Below, one piece after another: positions 27,345 through 36,227 of a DNA stretch of 64,000 bases. Position numbers and translations under genes: made by a program. The stretch covers positions 1 through 64,000 of the forward strand of contig CADBZY010000016.1 of assembly GCA_902799245.1 (NCBI GenBank). The letters are read 5' to 3'. Origin of the DNA: an uncultured Ruminococcus sp. Lineage in GTDB: Bacteria > Bacillota > Clostridia > Oscillospirales > Acutalibacteraceae. Positions within the stretch are counted from its first letter, which is position 1; each line of letters begins with the position of its first letter. Under the pieces are notes generated by a model that was given only the letters and a program-made list of their open reading frames with translations, did no database searches and was not told where the DNA came from.

Positions 27345-28883
27345 TCAGCGTTTTCCGTAAATATCCTTAATTGTCAGCTGTGTGTCGGCTATCATTCCGA
27401 GAGCTTCCCTTTTGGTGAGAATTCCCTTTGACATGCATCCGACAGCCAATGAGCAATGCTCCCAGAAGAAGCTGTTTTCCTGCGTCTGTGTGGTGACAAC
27501 AAAGCTGTTGGCATTCTCAACCGCCTTGATAACTCCGTTGTATATGTTGGATTTATTGGTAAGACCGTCACGGGTCTTCTTTGACAGCTTGCACAGTGAC
27601 GGTGCCTGATAACGATTGCACAGTTTTACCGCGTTTTCTTCTTTCAGAAAGAATTCCACAAAATCAAGTATATCCTCTCTTTTGCCCTTGTCATAATATG
27701 CCTTTTTGGTTATGTAAAATCCTTCTGTAAAGCTGACATACAGACCGTTTTCGGTCTCACCCGTCGGCGTGTCAGAGCCAGAGACAGCTTCATTCTTTTT
27801 CTGCGTAGGCTCAGGAGAATGACGGACGGTTTTCGTTGTTGTGGTGGTCGTTTCGTCGGGCAGCGTGTTGGCGGTAAAAGGCGGATAAACCGGGCCGGAC
27901 AGCGCATGGGAAGGATAGGAACTGAACTCGGTGGTAGTTTCAGACTGCGTGACAGTGCCTACCTCCGGAAGAGCGATATAGTTGCTGTCAATATCCGCAT
28001 CAATCTGTCCGCACATGGTATTGTCCATAAGCAGAATCGCAGCTTTACGACTGTTGTAAAGCTCGACAGGGGATGGTTGTTTGGTGGCGGATGTGTGCTT
28101 GAGATCGGAAGGGGAAACCAGGCTGTCGAATGCGCTCTTTGACATTTTGGGAAAGGCGTTTAGCCCGTCAAGTTCCTCGATTGCTTCCAGGACGGTGTTC
28201 CAGTTGCTGTCGGGAGAACCCTTCATGGCGGAGTAAAGAGAATCGGTACCGCCGAGTCCGCGAACCATGTATTCGATCAGTGCGCCGCTTTCCTCAAGGC
28301 TGTTGGCAAAGAGAGAAACCTTCTGATTCTTTTCAAAATGCTTAGCCGCGCGGATGATGTCTTCCCATTTTTCGGGAATCTTCAGCGAACTTCTGCGGAA
28401 GAGCGCGGCATTGATCACGATTCCTCGCCATTCACCGCGCACAGGAATGCAATATCTGCCTCCGTCGCTGGCTGCGGCGCTGTTGATGGCAGCCTCGGAA
28501 ATCTGCGACGCGAACTTCGGATAATCCTTCCGTATCTCATCTACCGTCATGAAGAAATCGGAAAGCTCGCTCATGTCGTCGATGGCCGAATAATAAATCA
28601 CATCGGGCGTACCGGCTCCGCGGTAAGTGGAAGCAATGGACAGCTCCATCTTGTAGCTGCCGGAGCGTGTGGTGGATGTGTCGTTGATCACGACGTTTTT
28701 GTGTGACTTGGAATACTCGGAAAGAATTTCGGAATAAGATACGGCGTCGGCTTCGGCTCCGAGCGTGCTGAACGTCCGCATCACGAAATTCTTTTTCTTG
28801 TCCTCACCGCATCCGCTCACGCAGGATATTAGCAGCGAAACTACCAGCGCAAAAGATAAAAGTTTTATCCTTCTGACTGACAA
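27345..28883 (-). CDS. Extracellular solute-binding lipoprotein with Thr-rich insertion
   Basis: A 512-aa family 1-type binding protein (maltose-binding-like) with a lipobox VSGC after a hydrophobic signal. Typical features: TPDVIYYSAIDDM, a hinge-like IPVRGEWRGIVINAALF, EKWEDIIRAAKHF, and a late GFYITKKAYYDKGKREDILDFVEFFLKEENAVKL. Between about residues 305 and 370 lies an unusual low-complexity segment rich in Thr, Pro and Ser (TTTTTTK and flanks), likely a flexible external linker. TTG 28883 is chosen since GGAG lies 9-10 nt upstream; GTG 28892 and ATG 28889 are too close to it. No permease genes are adjacent, so ligand import is doubtful. Confidence 0.75.
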   Translation of the reverse strand: MSVRRIKLLSFALVVSLLISCVSGCGEDKKKNFVMRTFSTLGAEADAVSYSEILSEYSKSHKNVVINDTSTTRSGSYKMELSIASTYRGAGTPDVIYYSAIDDMSELSDFFMTVDEIRKDYPKFASQISEAAINSAAASDGGRYCIPVRGEWRGIVINAALFRRSSLKIPEKWEDIIRAAKHFEKNQKVSLFANSLEESGALIEYMVRGLGGTDSLYSAMKGSPDSNWNTVLEAIEELDGLNAFPKMSKSAFDSLVSPSDLKHTSATKQPSPVELYNSRKAAILLMDNTMCGQIDADIDSNYIALPEVGTVTQSETTTEFSSYPSHALSGPVYPPFTANTLPDETTTTTTKTVRHSPEPTQKKNEAVSGSDTPTGETENGLYVSFTEGFYITKKAYYDKGKREDILDFVEFFLKEENAVKLCNRYQAPSLCKLSKKTRDGLTNKSNIYNGVIKAVENANSFVVTTQTQENSFFWEHCSLAVGCMSKGILTKREALGMIADTQLTIKDIYGKR

Positions 28884-28897
28884 AACCATCACTCCGA

Positions 28898-29230
28898 TTA
28901 TTTGATAATGGTGACAGCACCGATGACGGGAAGCGGGCTGAGTCTGTTTCCTGCGACATTGAATATTCCTATCAGCGAGAGCGCCAGAGAGGCCAGTCCG
29001 ATGAATACAGACAGCAGCACGGGAATGATATTCAGAAGAATAATCCCGCCGAATATCGCGTTAATGACAGAATGAATGATCATTCCGGCAAACTCACAGA
29101 GGAAGAGCACACATCCCTGATTCAGGTGGAAGCGAAGGGTAGGATCTCTGCGAATGTCGCTGAAAAGACCGACAAGAAAGAGAGGCCCCACATAAGCTAG
29201 ATAGCTGAAAGTTTTTGCGTCATTGTTCAT
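28898..29230 (-). CDS. Small membrane protein, DUF4870-like
   Basis: A 110-aa protein with three hydrophobic stretches and the pattern YLAYVGPLFLVGLFSDIRRDPTLRFHLNQGCVLF, resembling DUF4870/TM2-type small membrane proteins. ATG 29230 has AAGG 9 nt upstream; ATG 29239 touches the same AAGG. The gene ends 14 bp before the solute-binding lipoprotein start and heads that minus-strand operon. Function unknown. Confidence 0.65.
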   Translation of the reverse strand: MNNDAKTFSYLAYVGPLFLVGLFSDIRRDPTLRFHLNQGCVLFLCEFAGMIIHSVINAIFGGIILLNIIPVLLSVFIGLASLALSLIGIFNVAGNRLSPLPVIGAVTIIK

Positions 29231-29315
29231 TTGTATCATCCTTTTTGTTTTGATGGAAAGTCTTTTTTAATGATTGAAGATTTGAATGAGTGCTGACATC
29301 GAGTGACTGTAAGAA

Positions 29316-29708
29316 CTAATTTGTTATGACATCGTAGGATTGGTCATCCCTGCCGCCTGTGATGAGAATCACCACTTTGTGGGGCGCGCATACGATGGAA
29401 TGTTGGCTGTCAGAGATAGCTCCGGTTTTAACGCAGATTTTGTCAGGACAGGTCGCGTAGGTCATCCGCACACTGCCGCCGGAGATCTCTATGATATTGT
29501 CGTCGCTGATCTTGTAGACGCGGTCAATGTGCAGCGGCAGACGGGTTATTTCCATTCCGTCCACACGAACGGAAACATATTCCGGTTTCGGCTGATGGAC
29601 GGCAAAGAGAAACCCGAGAATCAACGATAATGCCATCAGCGAAACGAATACAATAACATCCCCTCGTTTAATGCCGAGCTTTCTGAGCGACCTATGAAGC
29701 CTGTACAT
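29316..29708 (-). CDS. NusG domain II-like membrane-anchored protein
   Basis: A 130-aa protein with an N-terminal transmembrane helix (about residues 15-38) and an external NusG-II-type beta domain carrying [15 protein letters not shown] and [13 protein letters not shown], the pattern of the PF07009 family. The frame is open to 29855, but that part overlaps the upstream M20 gene; ATG 29708 overlaps it by only 17 bp. No strong Shine-Dalgarno is visible, so coupling to the upstream gene is likely. Family members often accompany isoprenoid transport genes, which are absent here. Confidence 0.7.
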   Translation of the reverse strand: MYRLHRSLRKLGIKRGDVIVFVSLMALSLILGFLFAVHQPKPEYVSVRVDGMEITRLPLHIDRVYKISDDNIIEISGGSVRMTYATCPDKICVKTGAISDSQHSIVCAPHKVVILITGGRDDQSYDVITN

Positions 29709-31101
29709 TTGCAATGTCAAGTTCCGCAATCCGGCACATCGCCCTGTAGCATATCTCCGCGTGCAGCATGAATTCATCGAGAGAGAGATTCTCGTCGGAC
29801 ATGTGCAGGTTGCAGGGCTTTTCAGTATCGGAGAATACCGGACCGAAGGCAACACCTCTGCCGTGAAGTGCGCGGGCGTAAGTTCCGCCTCCCATAGAGA
29901 CGGGAATCATGGGCTTGCCGGTGATTTCGGTATAGCAATCACCGAGTGCCTTGATGAGCGGGTGATCGGCAGGTACGTAAAGCGGCGGATTGTCATTTAT
30001 TACTTCGACGGTCACACCGTATTGGGCCGCCTCGTCTTTTGCTTTCGAAATAATGGGCTGACTGTCCAAAGTGGCAGGATACCGGATGTCTACGCTGACG
30101 GAGGTTTTTCCCTCACGGGATTCAATCAGCCCGACATTGAAGGTCAGTTCGCCGGAAAGTGCATCGGAGCAGGCTATTCCCAAATCTGTGCCCCTTGTAT
30201 CGTTGCAGACTTTTGCCGCAAAAAAAGCCTCCGCGCTGCCCGCTGAGAAAACATCGGCTTCTTCCGCAGCGGTGAGAAGATAATTGATAGCGTTTACGCC
30301 GTTTTCGGGACACATAGCATGAGATGATACGCCCTTTACGGTGAAAGCGTATCTGTTTTCGCCCGCGGGTGCAACAGCACATTCCGCATCGCTTGCGTTG
30401 ATAAGCACCTTGATGGCATTCGCAGTGGGTTCATCGCAGAAGAACACACCGGCACACTTGTCAGCCACACAGTTGATAGCGTCGCCGCCCTTTACGGAAA
30501 AAACCGCCGGATCGGTGTTGCCTGTGAATTTAAGATGAAGAATTCCCTTTTCGCAGTTGCAGGCGGGATAATCCGCGTCAGGTGTGAAGGCGAGCGCGGG
30601 AAGAGCGTGCTTGGAGAAATAATGTCCCATGTCGTCCATGCCTATTTCCTCGCCCCCGCCGAAAATGCAGCGTATCGGACGCTTCATGGGGACACCGTTG
30701 TCCTTCATGGCCTTCATACAATAGAGCGCGATCATAGCGGCGCCCTTGTCGTCGGCGACGCCTCGGCCGTAAAGATAGCCGTCCTTCTCAGTCAGTGTGA
30801 AGGGGTCGGTCTGCCATCCCTCGCCGGTCGGCACCACATCAACATGACAGAGCACAGCCGCGTAATCCTCATCACCGCCACTGCCAAGCTGCGCGTGAGC
30901 GGCGAAGTTGTCGCAGTTTTCCGTAGAGAAGCCGAAGCTGTCTGCGAGATCAGTCATGAATTGCAATGCTTCGGCTGATTTATTACCGAATGGGTACCCT
31001 TCGACCTTACAGTCCGGTACAGCTATCGATCGGATAGCCACCAGTTTTTTCAGATTCTCGAGTAACTCATCCCTGTATTTTGACATTACGGGTTCAAACA
31101 A
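29692..31101 (-). CDS. M20-family dipeptidase (PepV/Sapep-like)
   Basis: A 469-aa zinc peptidase. Metal-site motifs: [13 protein letters not shown] (His-Asp), [10 protein letters not shown] (bridging Asp), [11 protein letters not shown] (catalytic Glu pair), TPDADYP, and late GGGTYARAL with a His-containing segment. It should hydrolyse dipeptides in the cytoplasm. TTG 31101 is the likely start because GGAG ends 8 nt upstream; ATG 31086 is 23 nt away. It overlaps the NusG-II-like gene downstream. Confidence 0.88.
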   Translation of the reverse strand: MFEPVMSKYRDELLENLKKLVAIRSIAVPDCKVEGYPFGNKSAEALQFMTDLADSFGFSTENCDNFAAHAQLGSGGDEDYAAVLCHVDVVPTGEGWQTDPFTLTEKDGYLYGRGVADDKGAAMIALYCMKAMKDNGVPMKRPIRCIFGGGEEIGMDDMGHYFSKHALPALAFTPDADYPACNCEKGILHLKFTGNTDPAVFSVKGGDAINCVADKCAGVFFCDEPTANAIKVLINASDAECAVAPAGENRYAFTVKGVSSHAMCPENGVNAINYLLTAAEEADVFSAGSAEAFFAAKVCNDTRGTDLGIACSDALSGELTFNVGLIESREGKTSVSVDIRYPATLDSQPIISKAKDEAAQYGVTVEVINDNPPLYVPADHPLIKALGDCYTEITGKPMIPVSMGGGTYARALHGRGVAFGPVFSDTEKPCNLHMSDENLSLDEFMLHAEICYRAMCRIAELDIANVQAS

Positions 31102-31272
31102 ATAACCATCTCCGATTTACAAATAATATAATACCATTATAAAGTATGTGAGGGCAAAATATCAATATCAAATATGAAAAAACTATTAAAATATAGATAA
31201 CAAACGCGAGCACAATCATCTTTTGATGAGCGGATAATATAATAATAGCAGAACAGACAGGGAGGTAATCGA

Positions 31273-31569
31273 ATGAATTGTCGGATAGTTGATCTGAGAA
31301 ACAAAGAGGTAATCAACATAAAAAACGGTGCGCGGTTGGGGTATGTCAGCGATGTAGAGGTAGATACCTGTGACGCTCGGCTTGTGGCCATCGTCATTTA
31401 TGGCAGGGCAAGGCTCTTCGGGCTGCTGGGCAGAGAAGACGACTGTATCATCGACTGGTGCGATATTGAGATCATTGGGGAGGACAGCATTTTAGTCAAC
31501 TGCACGCCTCGCCGACAAAGTGGAGGCTGTCGCAGGAAGCTGCTGGAAAACATCATTTGCAGCCTGTGA
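31273..31569 (+). CDS. YlmC/YmxH-family PRC-barrel protein
   Basis: A 98-aa protein with the YlmC/YmxH signature: RIVDLRNKEVINIKNGARLGYVSDVEVD, then LVAIVIYGR, LFGLLGREDDCIIDWCDIEIIGEDSILV. The family is found in endospore formers and is linked to sporulation, but the exact role is unknown. GGGAGG lies 8 nt before ATG. It stands alone between divergently placed genes. Cys content in its tail (CRRKLLENIIC) is higher than usual. Confidence 0.8.
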   Translation: MNCRIVDLRNKEVINIKNGARLGYVSDVEVDTCDARLVAIVIYGRARLFGLLGREDDCIIDWCDIEIIGEDSILVNCTPRRQSGGCRRKLLENIICSL

Positions 31570-31658
31570 CCCGGGAGCAAATCAAATCATTGCTGCTTGA
31601 AAAAAGCATTTTAGTAATTATGGATTAAGATTACAAAAAATAATTTATGTAAAAATGA

Positions 31659-31687
31659 TTGACAAATCGTCGATTTGTGTGTATATT
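31659..31687 (+). promoter_or_regulatory. Sigma-A promoter of the BY-kinase gene
   Basis: TTGACA (31659-31664), 17-bp spacer, TATATT (31682-31687), in an AT-rich region. The leader is about 58 nt. Confidence 0.65.
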
Positions 31688-31751
31688 AGATGGTGACATT
31701 ATATATTTGATATATGAATTTATTATTACAAAGCATGAAAGGAATAAATAA

Positions 31752-33227
31752 ATGAAACGCATAAATTCAGTAAACGATATTGTCAATATTGTCATAAACA
31801 GACTGTATATCATTTTGCCAAGTATGCTACTGTTTGGCACAGCATTTTTTTTGTGCGCAATGTTTTTTCTTCCTGATCAATTTGAATCATATGCTTCTAT
31901 GTATGTAAAAAACAGTAACGAAAAAAATTACTCAGAGAACGTCAATATTAATGACCTGAATGCTTCGAAGTCTTTGGTTGAAACATACATCGAGGTGTTA
32001 AGCAGCAATGCGGTTCTGAATAAAGTCGGAGAACGACTGGTAAGCGACACTGATCTGAATGATTTACAAAATCAGTTTACGATGGAAGACGGTGTCATAT
32101 CAGCGGAGGAAATAAGAAGCTGTATTACGATGAAGGCGTCTAATCAGACCGAGGTTCTCAAGATAACGGCGCGTACCAAAAAACCTGAGATTTCAGCTGA
32201 GATATGCAATACGGTGGCTGAAATTGCGCCTGAGTTCTTAAGCCGTATTGTGGGTGCTGGTTCTGTTGAAGTCATTGACAAAGCGGTTCCTGTTTATTTA
32301 CCTGTTGCGCCCAATGTTCCGTTGTTCACGGCATTGGGTGTTGCGGTAGGCTTTTTACTGTCATTTGGCGGAATATATTTGTTTGATCTGCTTGATAATA
32401 CAGTGACTGACAAGGATTATATTGCGGAAGTGTACAAAAAGCCGATATTGGGTACAATTCAACATATTTTCGTAAATGATAATAACGGAAACAGTAAAAA
32501 TAAAAAAGCAAAAAATAAAATGAAAAAAGGTGACAGCCGCCAGCTGATATTGACCGAAAAAGTACCTTTTAATTATGTGGAAAGCTATAAGTCTATCAGA
32601 ACCAATGTTCTGTTTTCACTTGGTACCGTCGAGCGAAAGATCATTGCCGTGACAAGTTCCAGTCCTGATGAAGGAAAATCCACTGTTGCCATTAACCTTG
32701 CGATGGCGCTGGCACAAAGTGGGAAAAAAGTATTGATCATCGATGCTGATCTGAGAAAACCGGTGCTTCACAGAATGATGAAGATGGAGAACAAGAGCGG
32801 TCTTTCTACCGCCATTATTGACGTAACCCCGTTTCCAAGCGCTGTCAAGACCAATGTCATCCCCAATCTCGACCTTTTGACGTCAGGGCCTACTCCGCCT
32901 AATCCTTCGGAACTGCTGGCAACCAAAAACTTCCGCAAGATTATTGATCAAGCGGAAAAATCATATGATTATATTATTATTGATACGCCTCCGATCAATG
33001 TGGTGAGCGACTGTATGGTAATGACTGATATTTTCAGCGGAATCCTTCTTGTGCTCAGGTACAAGAAAACAACATATAATGACGTTTCAGAAGCAATGAA
33101 TACAGTTAAGCTCGCAAATGCCAATCTGCTTGGCTTTATCATCAATGACGTAAATCCCAAGGGGTTGAATACATATTACAGAAGCTATTATGCTTACAGG
33201 GACAGTTATTCTGAGAACAATCTATAA
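31752..33227 (+). CDS. Wzz-BY-kinase fusion (polysaccharide chain-length/tyrosine kinase)
   Basis: A 491-aa protein with an N-terminal Wzz-like domain flanked by two transmembrane helices (about residues 20-42 and 194-215), then a cytoplasmic bacterial tyrosine kinase domain (Walker A SSPDEGKSTVAINLA, A' LIIDADLRKP, Walker B YIIIDTPP) and a C-terminal tyrosine cluster (YYRSYYAYRDSY), the autophosphorylation site. Such proteins control capsule or exopolysaccharide export. No glycosyltransferase, flippase or phosphatase gene is adjacent, so it is an orphan here. It is clearly AT-richer than its neighbours. No single-ORF split as in CapA/CapB. Confidence 0.9.
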   Translation: MKRINSVNDIVNIVINRLYIILPSMLLFGTAFFLCAMFFLPDQFESYASMYVKNSNEKNYSENVNINDLNASKSLVETYIEVLSSNAVLNKVGERLVSDTDLNDLQNQFTMEDGVISAEEIRSCITMKASNQTEVLKITARTKKPEISAEICNTVAEIAPEFLSRIVGAGSVEVIDKAVPVYLPVAPNVPLFTALGVAVGFLLSFGGIYLFDLLDNTVTDKDYIAEVYKKPILGTIQHIFVNDNNGNSKNKKAKNKMKKGDSRQLILTEKVPFNYVESYKSIRTNVLFSLGTVERKIIAVTSSSPDEGKSTVAINLAMALAQSGKKVLIIDADLRKPVLHRMMKMENKSGLSTAIIDVTPFPSAVKTNVIPNLDLLTSGPTPPNPSELLATKNFRKIIDQAEKSYDYIIIDTPPINVVSDCMVMTDIFSGILLVLRYKKTTYNDVSEAMNTVKLANANLLGFIINDVNPKGLNTYYRSYYAYRDSYSENNL

Positions 33228-33308
33228 AAAATTACTCATAAGTGATTAAATCATACTGCTTTGAACAATATAAACAAAATCTTTCATCTAACACACAGGT
33301 ATTCTTGC

Positions 33309-33337
33309 TTGACAAAAATGAAAAAATAGTTTATCAT
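33309..33337 (+). promoter_or_regulatory. Sigma-A promoter upstream of citrate synthase
   Basis: TTGACA (33309-33314), 17-bp spacer, TATCAT (33332-33337); start near 33344, giving a leader of about 120 nt before the gene. Confidence 0.6.
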
Positions 33338-33352
33338 ATTCATTAAATAAAG

Positions 33353-33433
33353 CGGAGTATTGGAGCAAAGGTGCGGACATTTACTTTACGGAAAAATGCC
33401 CCGTCTTTGCTCTTTTTTATCGATAGTACTCCG
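33353..33433 (+). promoter_or_regulatory. Leader stem with intrinsic terminator (candidate attenuator)
   Basis: GAGCAAAG (33363-33370) pairs with CTTTGCTC (33405-33412), extended inward by several pairs and CATTT/AAATG (33378-33382/33394-33398), and is followed by TTTTTT (33413-33418): a textbook terminator. CGGAGTA (33353-33359) can pair with TACTCCG (33427-33433) around it. Because the promoter lies upstream, it could attenuate citrate synthase expression; alternatively it simply ends the BY-kinase transcript. Confidence 0.6.
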
Positions 33434-33466
33434 ACTGTCATCCAAAATAACGGGGAGATGAAAACA

Positions 33467-34846
33467 ATGAATAAATACGAAGTTGTTCAGTTTGAACAGA
33501 GCCAGACGGATCTCTTTGACGAATTTTACAATAATGCCATGCTGTCCGGCATGATCGATGTGAATCTCTATGAGGAATTCGGCGTCATGCGCGGGCTTCG
33601 CGATTCCAACGGCAAGGGCGTGCTGACAGGTCTGACCGAAATATCCGACGTCGTGGCCACCAAGACGGTTGACGGCAGGAAGCTGCCCGATGAAGGCTCG
33701 CTTTATTACCAGGGCTACAATGTTTATGATCTCATCGAGGGCATGAAAGACAAGCGCTACGCCTTTGAGGAAACGACCTATCTGCTTCTTTTCGGCGATC
33801 TGCCGAGCGGTGAGCATTTCGAGCAGTTCAAGGAGCTGATGTCCACTTTCTGCCCGCTTTCCAATGAGTTTACGCGCGACGTTATCCTGAATAAACCGAG
33901 TGAAAACATCATGAACGGCCTGCAGCGCGGCTTGCTGACGCTTTATTCTTATGACGACAGCCCGGAGGATATTTCACCCGCGAATATTTTGCGCCAATCA
34001 CTTCAGATTATTGCCAAAATGCCGGCGATGGCGACTTATCTGTATCACGCCTATCAGCATATCGTTTTAGATGAAAATCTCGTCATCAAGAATCCCAAGC
34101 CGGAGTATTCCACCGCAGAAAACCTGCTTTACATGCTGCGGCCCGACGGACAGTTCACTGAGCTGGAGGCAAAGGTGCTTGATGTGGCGCTGGTGCTTCA
34201 CGCAGAGCACGGCGGCGGCAACAATTCCACTTTTACCGCTCATGTGGTAACTTCTTCAGGAACCGATACCTATTCGGCTCTGTCTGCGTCCATAGCATCG
34301 CTGAAAGGGTTCCGTCACGGCGGCGCAAACCTGAAGGTCAAGCACATGATGGAAGAAATCATGGAGAATGTCAAAAACTGGGAAGACGAGGAGGAGATAC
34401 GCGATTATCTCATCAAAATTCTCGACAAGCAGGCATTTGACAGAAACGGACTGATCTACGGCATAGGACATGCGGTTTACACCTATTCCGACCCGCGAGA
34501 GGTTATTCTGAAGCAGTACGCCGAGAAGCTTGCGGCCGCCAAGGGACGCGAGCGTGAATATGAATTTTATGACCGTGTGGAGCGGATTGCCAAGGCTACC
34601 ATTGCGAGCCGCAGACACCTCTTCAAACCGATCTGCGCCAATGTCGATTTTTACAGCGGTCTTGTCTATGACATTTTAGGCATCCCCGAATCGCTTTTCA
34701 CACCGATATTTGCTATTTCCAGAATTTCAGGCTGGAGTGCGCACAGACTGGAGGAAGTCATCAACAAGGGCAAAATTATCCGTCCGGCGTACAAATATGT
34801 GGGACACCACAGGCCGTACAAGGAAATGGACGTTCGCAACGGGTGA
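33467..34846 (+). CDS. Citrate synthase
   Basis: Condenses oxaloacetate and acetyl-CoA to citrate. The 459-aa protein shows the catalytic segments VLHAEHGGGNNSTFTAHVV (His), GIGHAVYTYSDPR (His), and a C-terminal catalytic Asp region (CANVDFYSG). ATG 33467 has GGGGAG (33452-33457) 9 nt upstream. The frame is open to GTG 33371, which also has a GGAG, but that extension is encoded by the terminator stem. icd follows after 54 bp; together they make the oxidative branch from acetyl-CoA to 2-oxoglutarate for glutamate synthesis (aconitase is not in the window). Confidence 0.93.
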   Translation: MNKYEVVQFEQSQTDLFDEFYNNAMLSGMIDVNLYEEFGVMRGLRDSNGKGVLTGLTEISDVVATKTVDGRKLPDEGSLYYQGYNVYDLIEGMKDKRYAFEETTYLLLFGDLPSGEHFEQFKELMSTFCPLSNEFTRDVILNKPSENIMNGLQRGLLTLYSYDDSPEDISPANILRQSLQIIAKMPAMATYLYHAYQHIVLDENLVIKNPKPEYSTAENLLYMLRPDGQFTELEAKVLDVALVLHAEHGGGNNSTFTAHVVTSSGTDTYSALSASIASLKGFRHGGANLKVKHMMEEIMENVKNWEDEEEIRDYLIKILDKQAFDRNGLIYGIGHAVYTYSDPREVILKQYAEKLAAAKGREREYEFYDRVERIAKATIASRRHLFKPICANVDFYSGLVYDILGIPESLFTPIFAISRISGWSAHRLEEVINKGKIIRPAYKYVGHHRPYKEMDVRNG

Positions 34847-34900
34847 AATAAGGAAAACAATTCCCATGCCAATAATTAAATCCTAAAGGACTGATTCTCA

Positions 34901-36115
34901 ATGAAAAAAATACAGATGAAAACACCGCTCGTCGAGATGGATGGAGACGAAATGACCCGCATCATCTGGAAGATGATAAAGGATATTCTGATTTGCCCCT
35001 ATGTTGATCTTAAGACGGAGTATTACGACCTCGGCCTTGTTCACCGCAACGAGACGAATGACAAGGTGACATTTGACAGCGCCGAAGCCACCAAGAAATA
35101 CGGCGTTGCGGTCAAGTGCGCCACCATTACGCCGAACGCGGCGAGAGTGCGCGAGTATGACCTCAAAGAGATGTGGAAGTCTCCTAACGGCACGATCCGT
35201 GCTATTCTGGACGGTACGGTATTCCGCGCACCGATTCTGGTCAAGGGCATCACTCCCTATATTCCTACGTGGAAAAAGCCGATCTGCATAGCCCGTCACG
35301 CATACGGCGATGTTTACAAGAACACCGAAATGGTAGTTCCGCAGGGCTCAAAGGCGGAGCTGTGCGTTACGAATCCCGACGGCAGCGAGCAGCGCAGCCT
35401 GATTCACGATTTCTCCGGCTCTGACGGAATCATTCAGGGCATACACAACCTCGACAGCTCGATCAGCTCCTTTGCGAGAGCCTGCTTTAATTACGCCCTC
35501 GATCAGAAGCAGGACATCTGGTTCGCCACCAAAGACACCATCAGTAAGAAGTACGATCACCGCTTCAAGGATATTTTCAACGAGATTTTCGAGAAGGAAT
35601 ACAAGGCGAAATTTGAGGCAGCCGGCATCGAATATTTCTATACCCTGATCGACGACGCTGTTGCGAGAGTCATCCGCAGTGAAGGCGGCTATATCTGGGC
35701 CTGCAAAAATTACGACGGCGACGTCATGAGCGACATGATCGCCACCGCATTCGGTTCGCTTGCCATGATGACCAGTGTGCTTGTTTCTCCCGACGGCGTG
35801 TATGAATATGAAGCGGCACACGGTACAGTGCAGCGCCATTACTATAAGCATCTCAAGGGCGAGGAAACCTCTACCAACTCGGTTGCCACACTCTTTGCGT
35901 GGAGCGGCGCACTGAGAAAGCGCGGCGAGCTGGACGGCACTCCAGATCTCTGCGAGTATGCCGAAAATCTTGAAAAAGCCACTATTCAGACCATCGAGGA
36001 AGGCATCATGACAGGCGACCTTTATCTTCTTTCCTCACTCGAAAACAAGAAGAAGGTCAGTACAGAACAGTTCCTTGTAGAGGTAGATAAGCGCCTTGCG
36101 ACTATGTACGCTTAA
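34901..36115 (+). CDS. icd: Isocitrate dehydrogenase, NADP-type (eukaryotic-like subfamily)
   Basis: Oxidative decarboxylation of isocitrate to 2-oxoglutarate. The 404-aa protein opens [17 protein letters not shown] and contains [18 protein letters not shown] (substrate Ser/Asn/Arg), the metal-binding [16 protein letters not shown], and the NADP-site [13 protein letters not shown]. These are signatures of the homodimeric IDH subfamily shared with mitochondrial enzymes. CTAAAGGA precedes ATG. It ends before a promoter and hairpin that belong to the ClC region. Confidence 0.94.
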   Translation: MKKIQMKTPLVEMDGDEMTRIIWKMIKDILICPYVDLKTEYYDLGLVHRNETNDKVTFDSAEATKKYGVAVKCATITPNAARVREYDLKEMWKSPNGTIRAILDGTVFRAPILVKGITPYIPTWKKPICIARHAYGDVYKNTEMVVPQGSKAELCVTNPDGSEQRSLIHDFSGSDGIIQGIHNLDSSISSFARACFNYALDQKQDIWFATKDTISKKYDHRFKDIFNEIFEKEYKAKFEAAGIEYFYTLIDDAVARVIRSEGGYIWACKNYDGDVMSDMIATAFGSLAMMTSVLVSPDGVYEYEAAHGTVQRHYYKHLKGEETSTNSVATLFAWSGALRKRGELDGTPDLCEYAENLEKATIQTIEEGIMTGDLYLLSSLENKKKVSTEQFLVEVDKRLATMYA

Positions 36116-36142
36116 ATCGAAAAAACAGCTTTAAAAAAGCAA

Positions 36143-36171
36143 TTGACCTTTGGAAAAAATTATGATATAAT
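36143..36171 (+). promoter_or_regulatory. Strong sigma-A promoter upstream of the ClC gene
   Basis: TTGACC (36143-36148), 17-bp spacer, TATAAT (36166-36171). The predicted transcript start, near 36178, lies inside the left arm of the following hairpin. Confidence 0.65.
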
Positions 36172-36174
36172 TTC

Positions 36175-36218
36175 CGGCAGACTGTGTGTAGTGACAGACA
36201 GTCTGCCGATTATTTTTT
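36175..36218 (+). terminator. Intrinsic terminator overlapping the ClC promoter start
   Basis: CGGCAGACTGT (36175-36185) and ACAGTCTGCCG (36198-36208) form an 11-bp perfect stem with a 12-nt loop, followed by ATTATTTTTT. It probably ends the icd transcript, but it also sits at the very 5' end of any RNA from the promoter at 36143. Confidence 0.7.
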
Positions 36219-36227
36219 AGGGTGATA

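Noticed and set aside
33371-33466. N-terminal extension of citrate synthase from GTG 33371
   Set aside because: It would be encoded by the terminator stem; ATG 33467 has a better placed GGGGAG, although the GTG also has a GGAG.
36172-36227. Fluoride riboswitch before the ClC gene
   Set aside because: The region is a simple terminator hairpin; the crcB consensus is not present.
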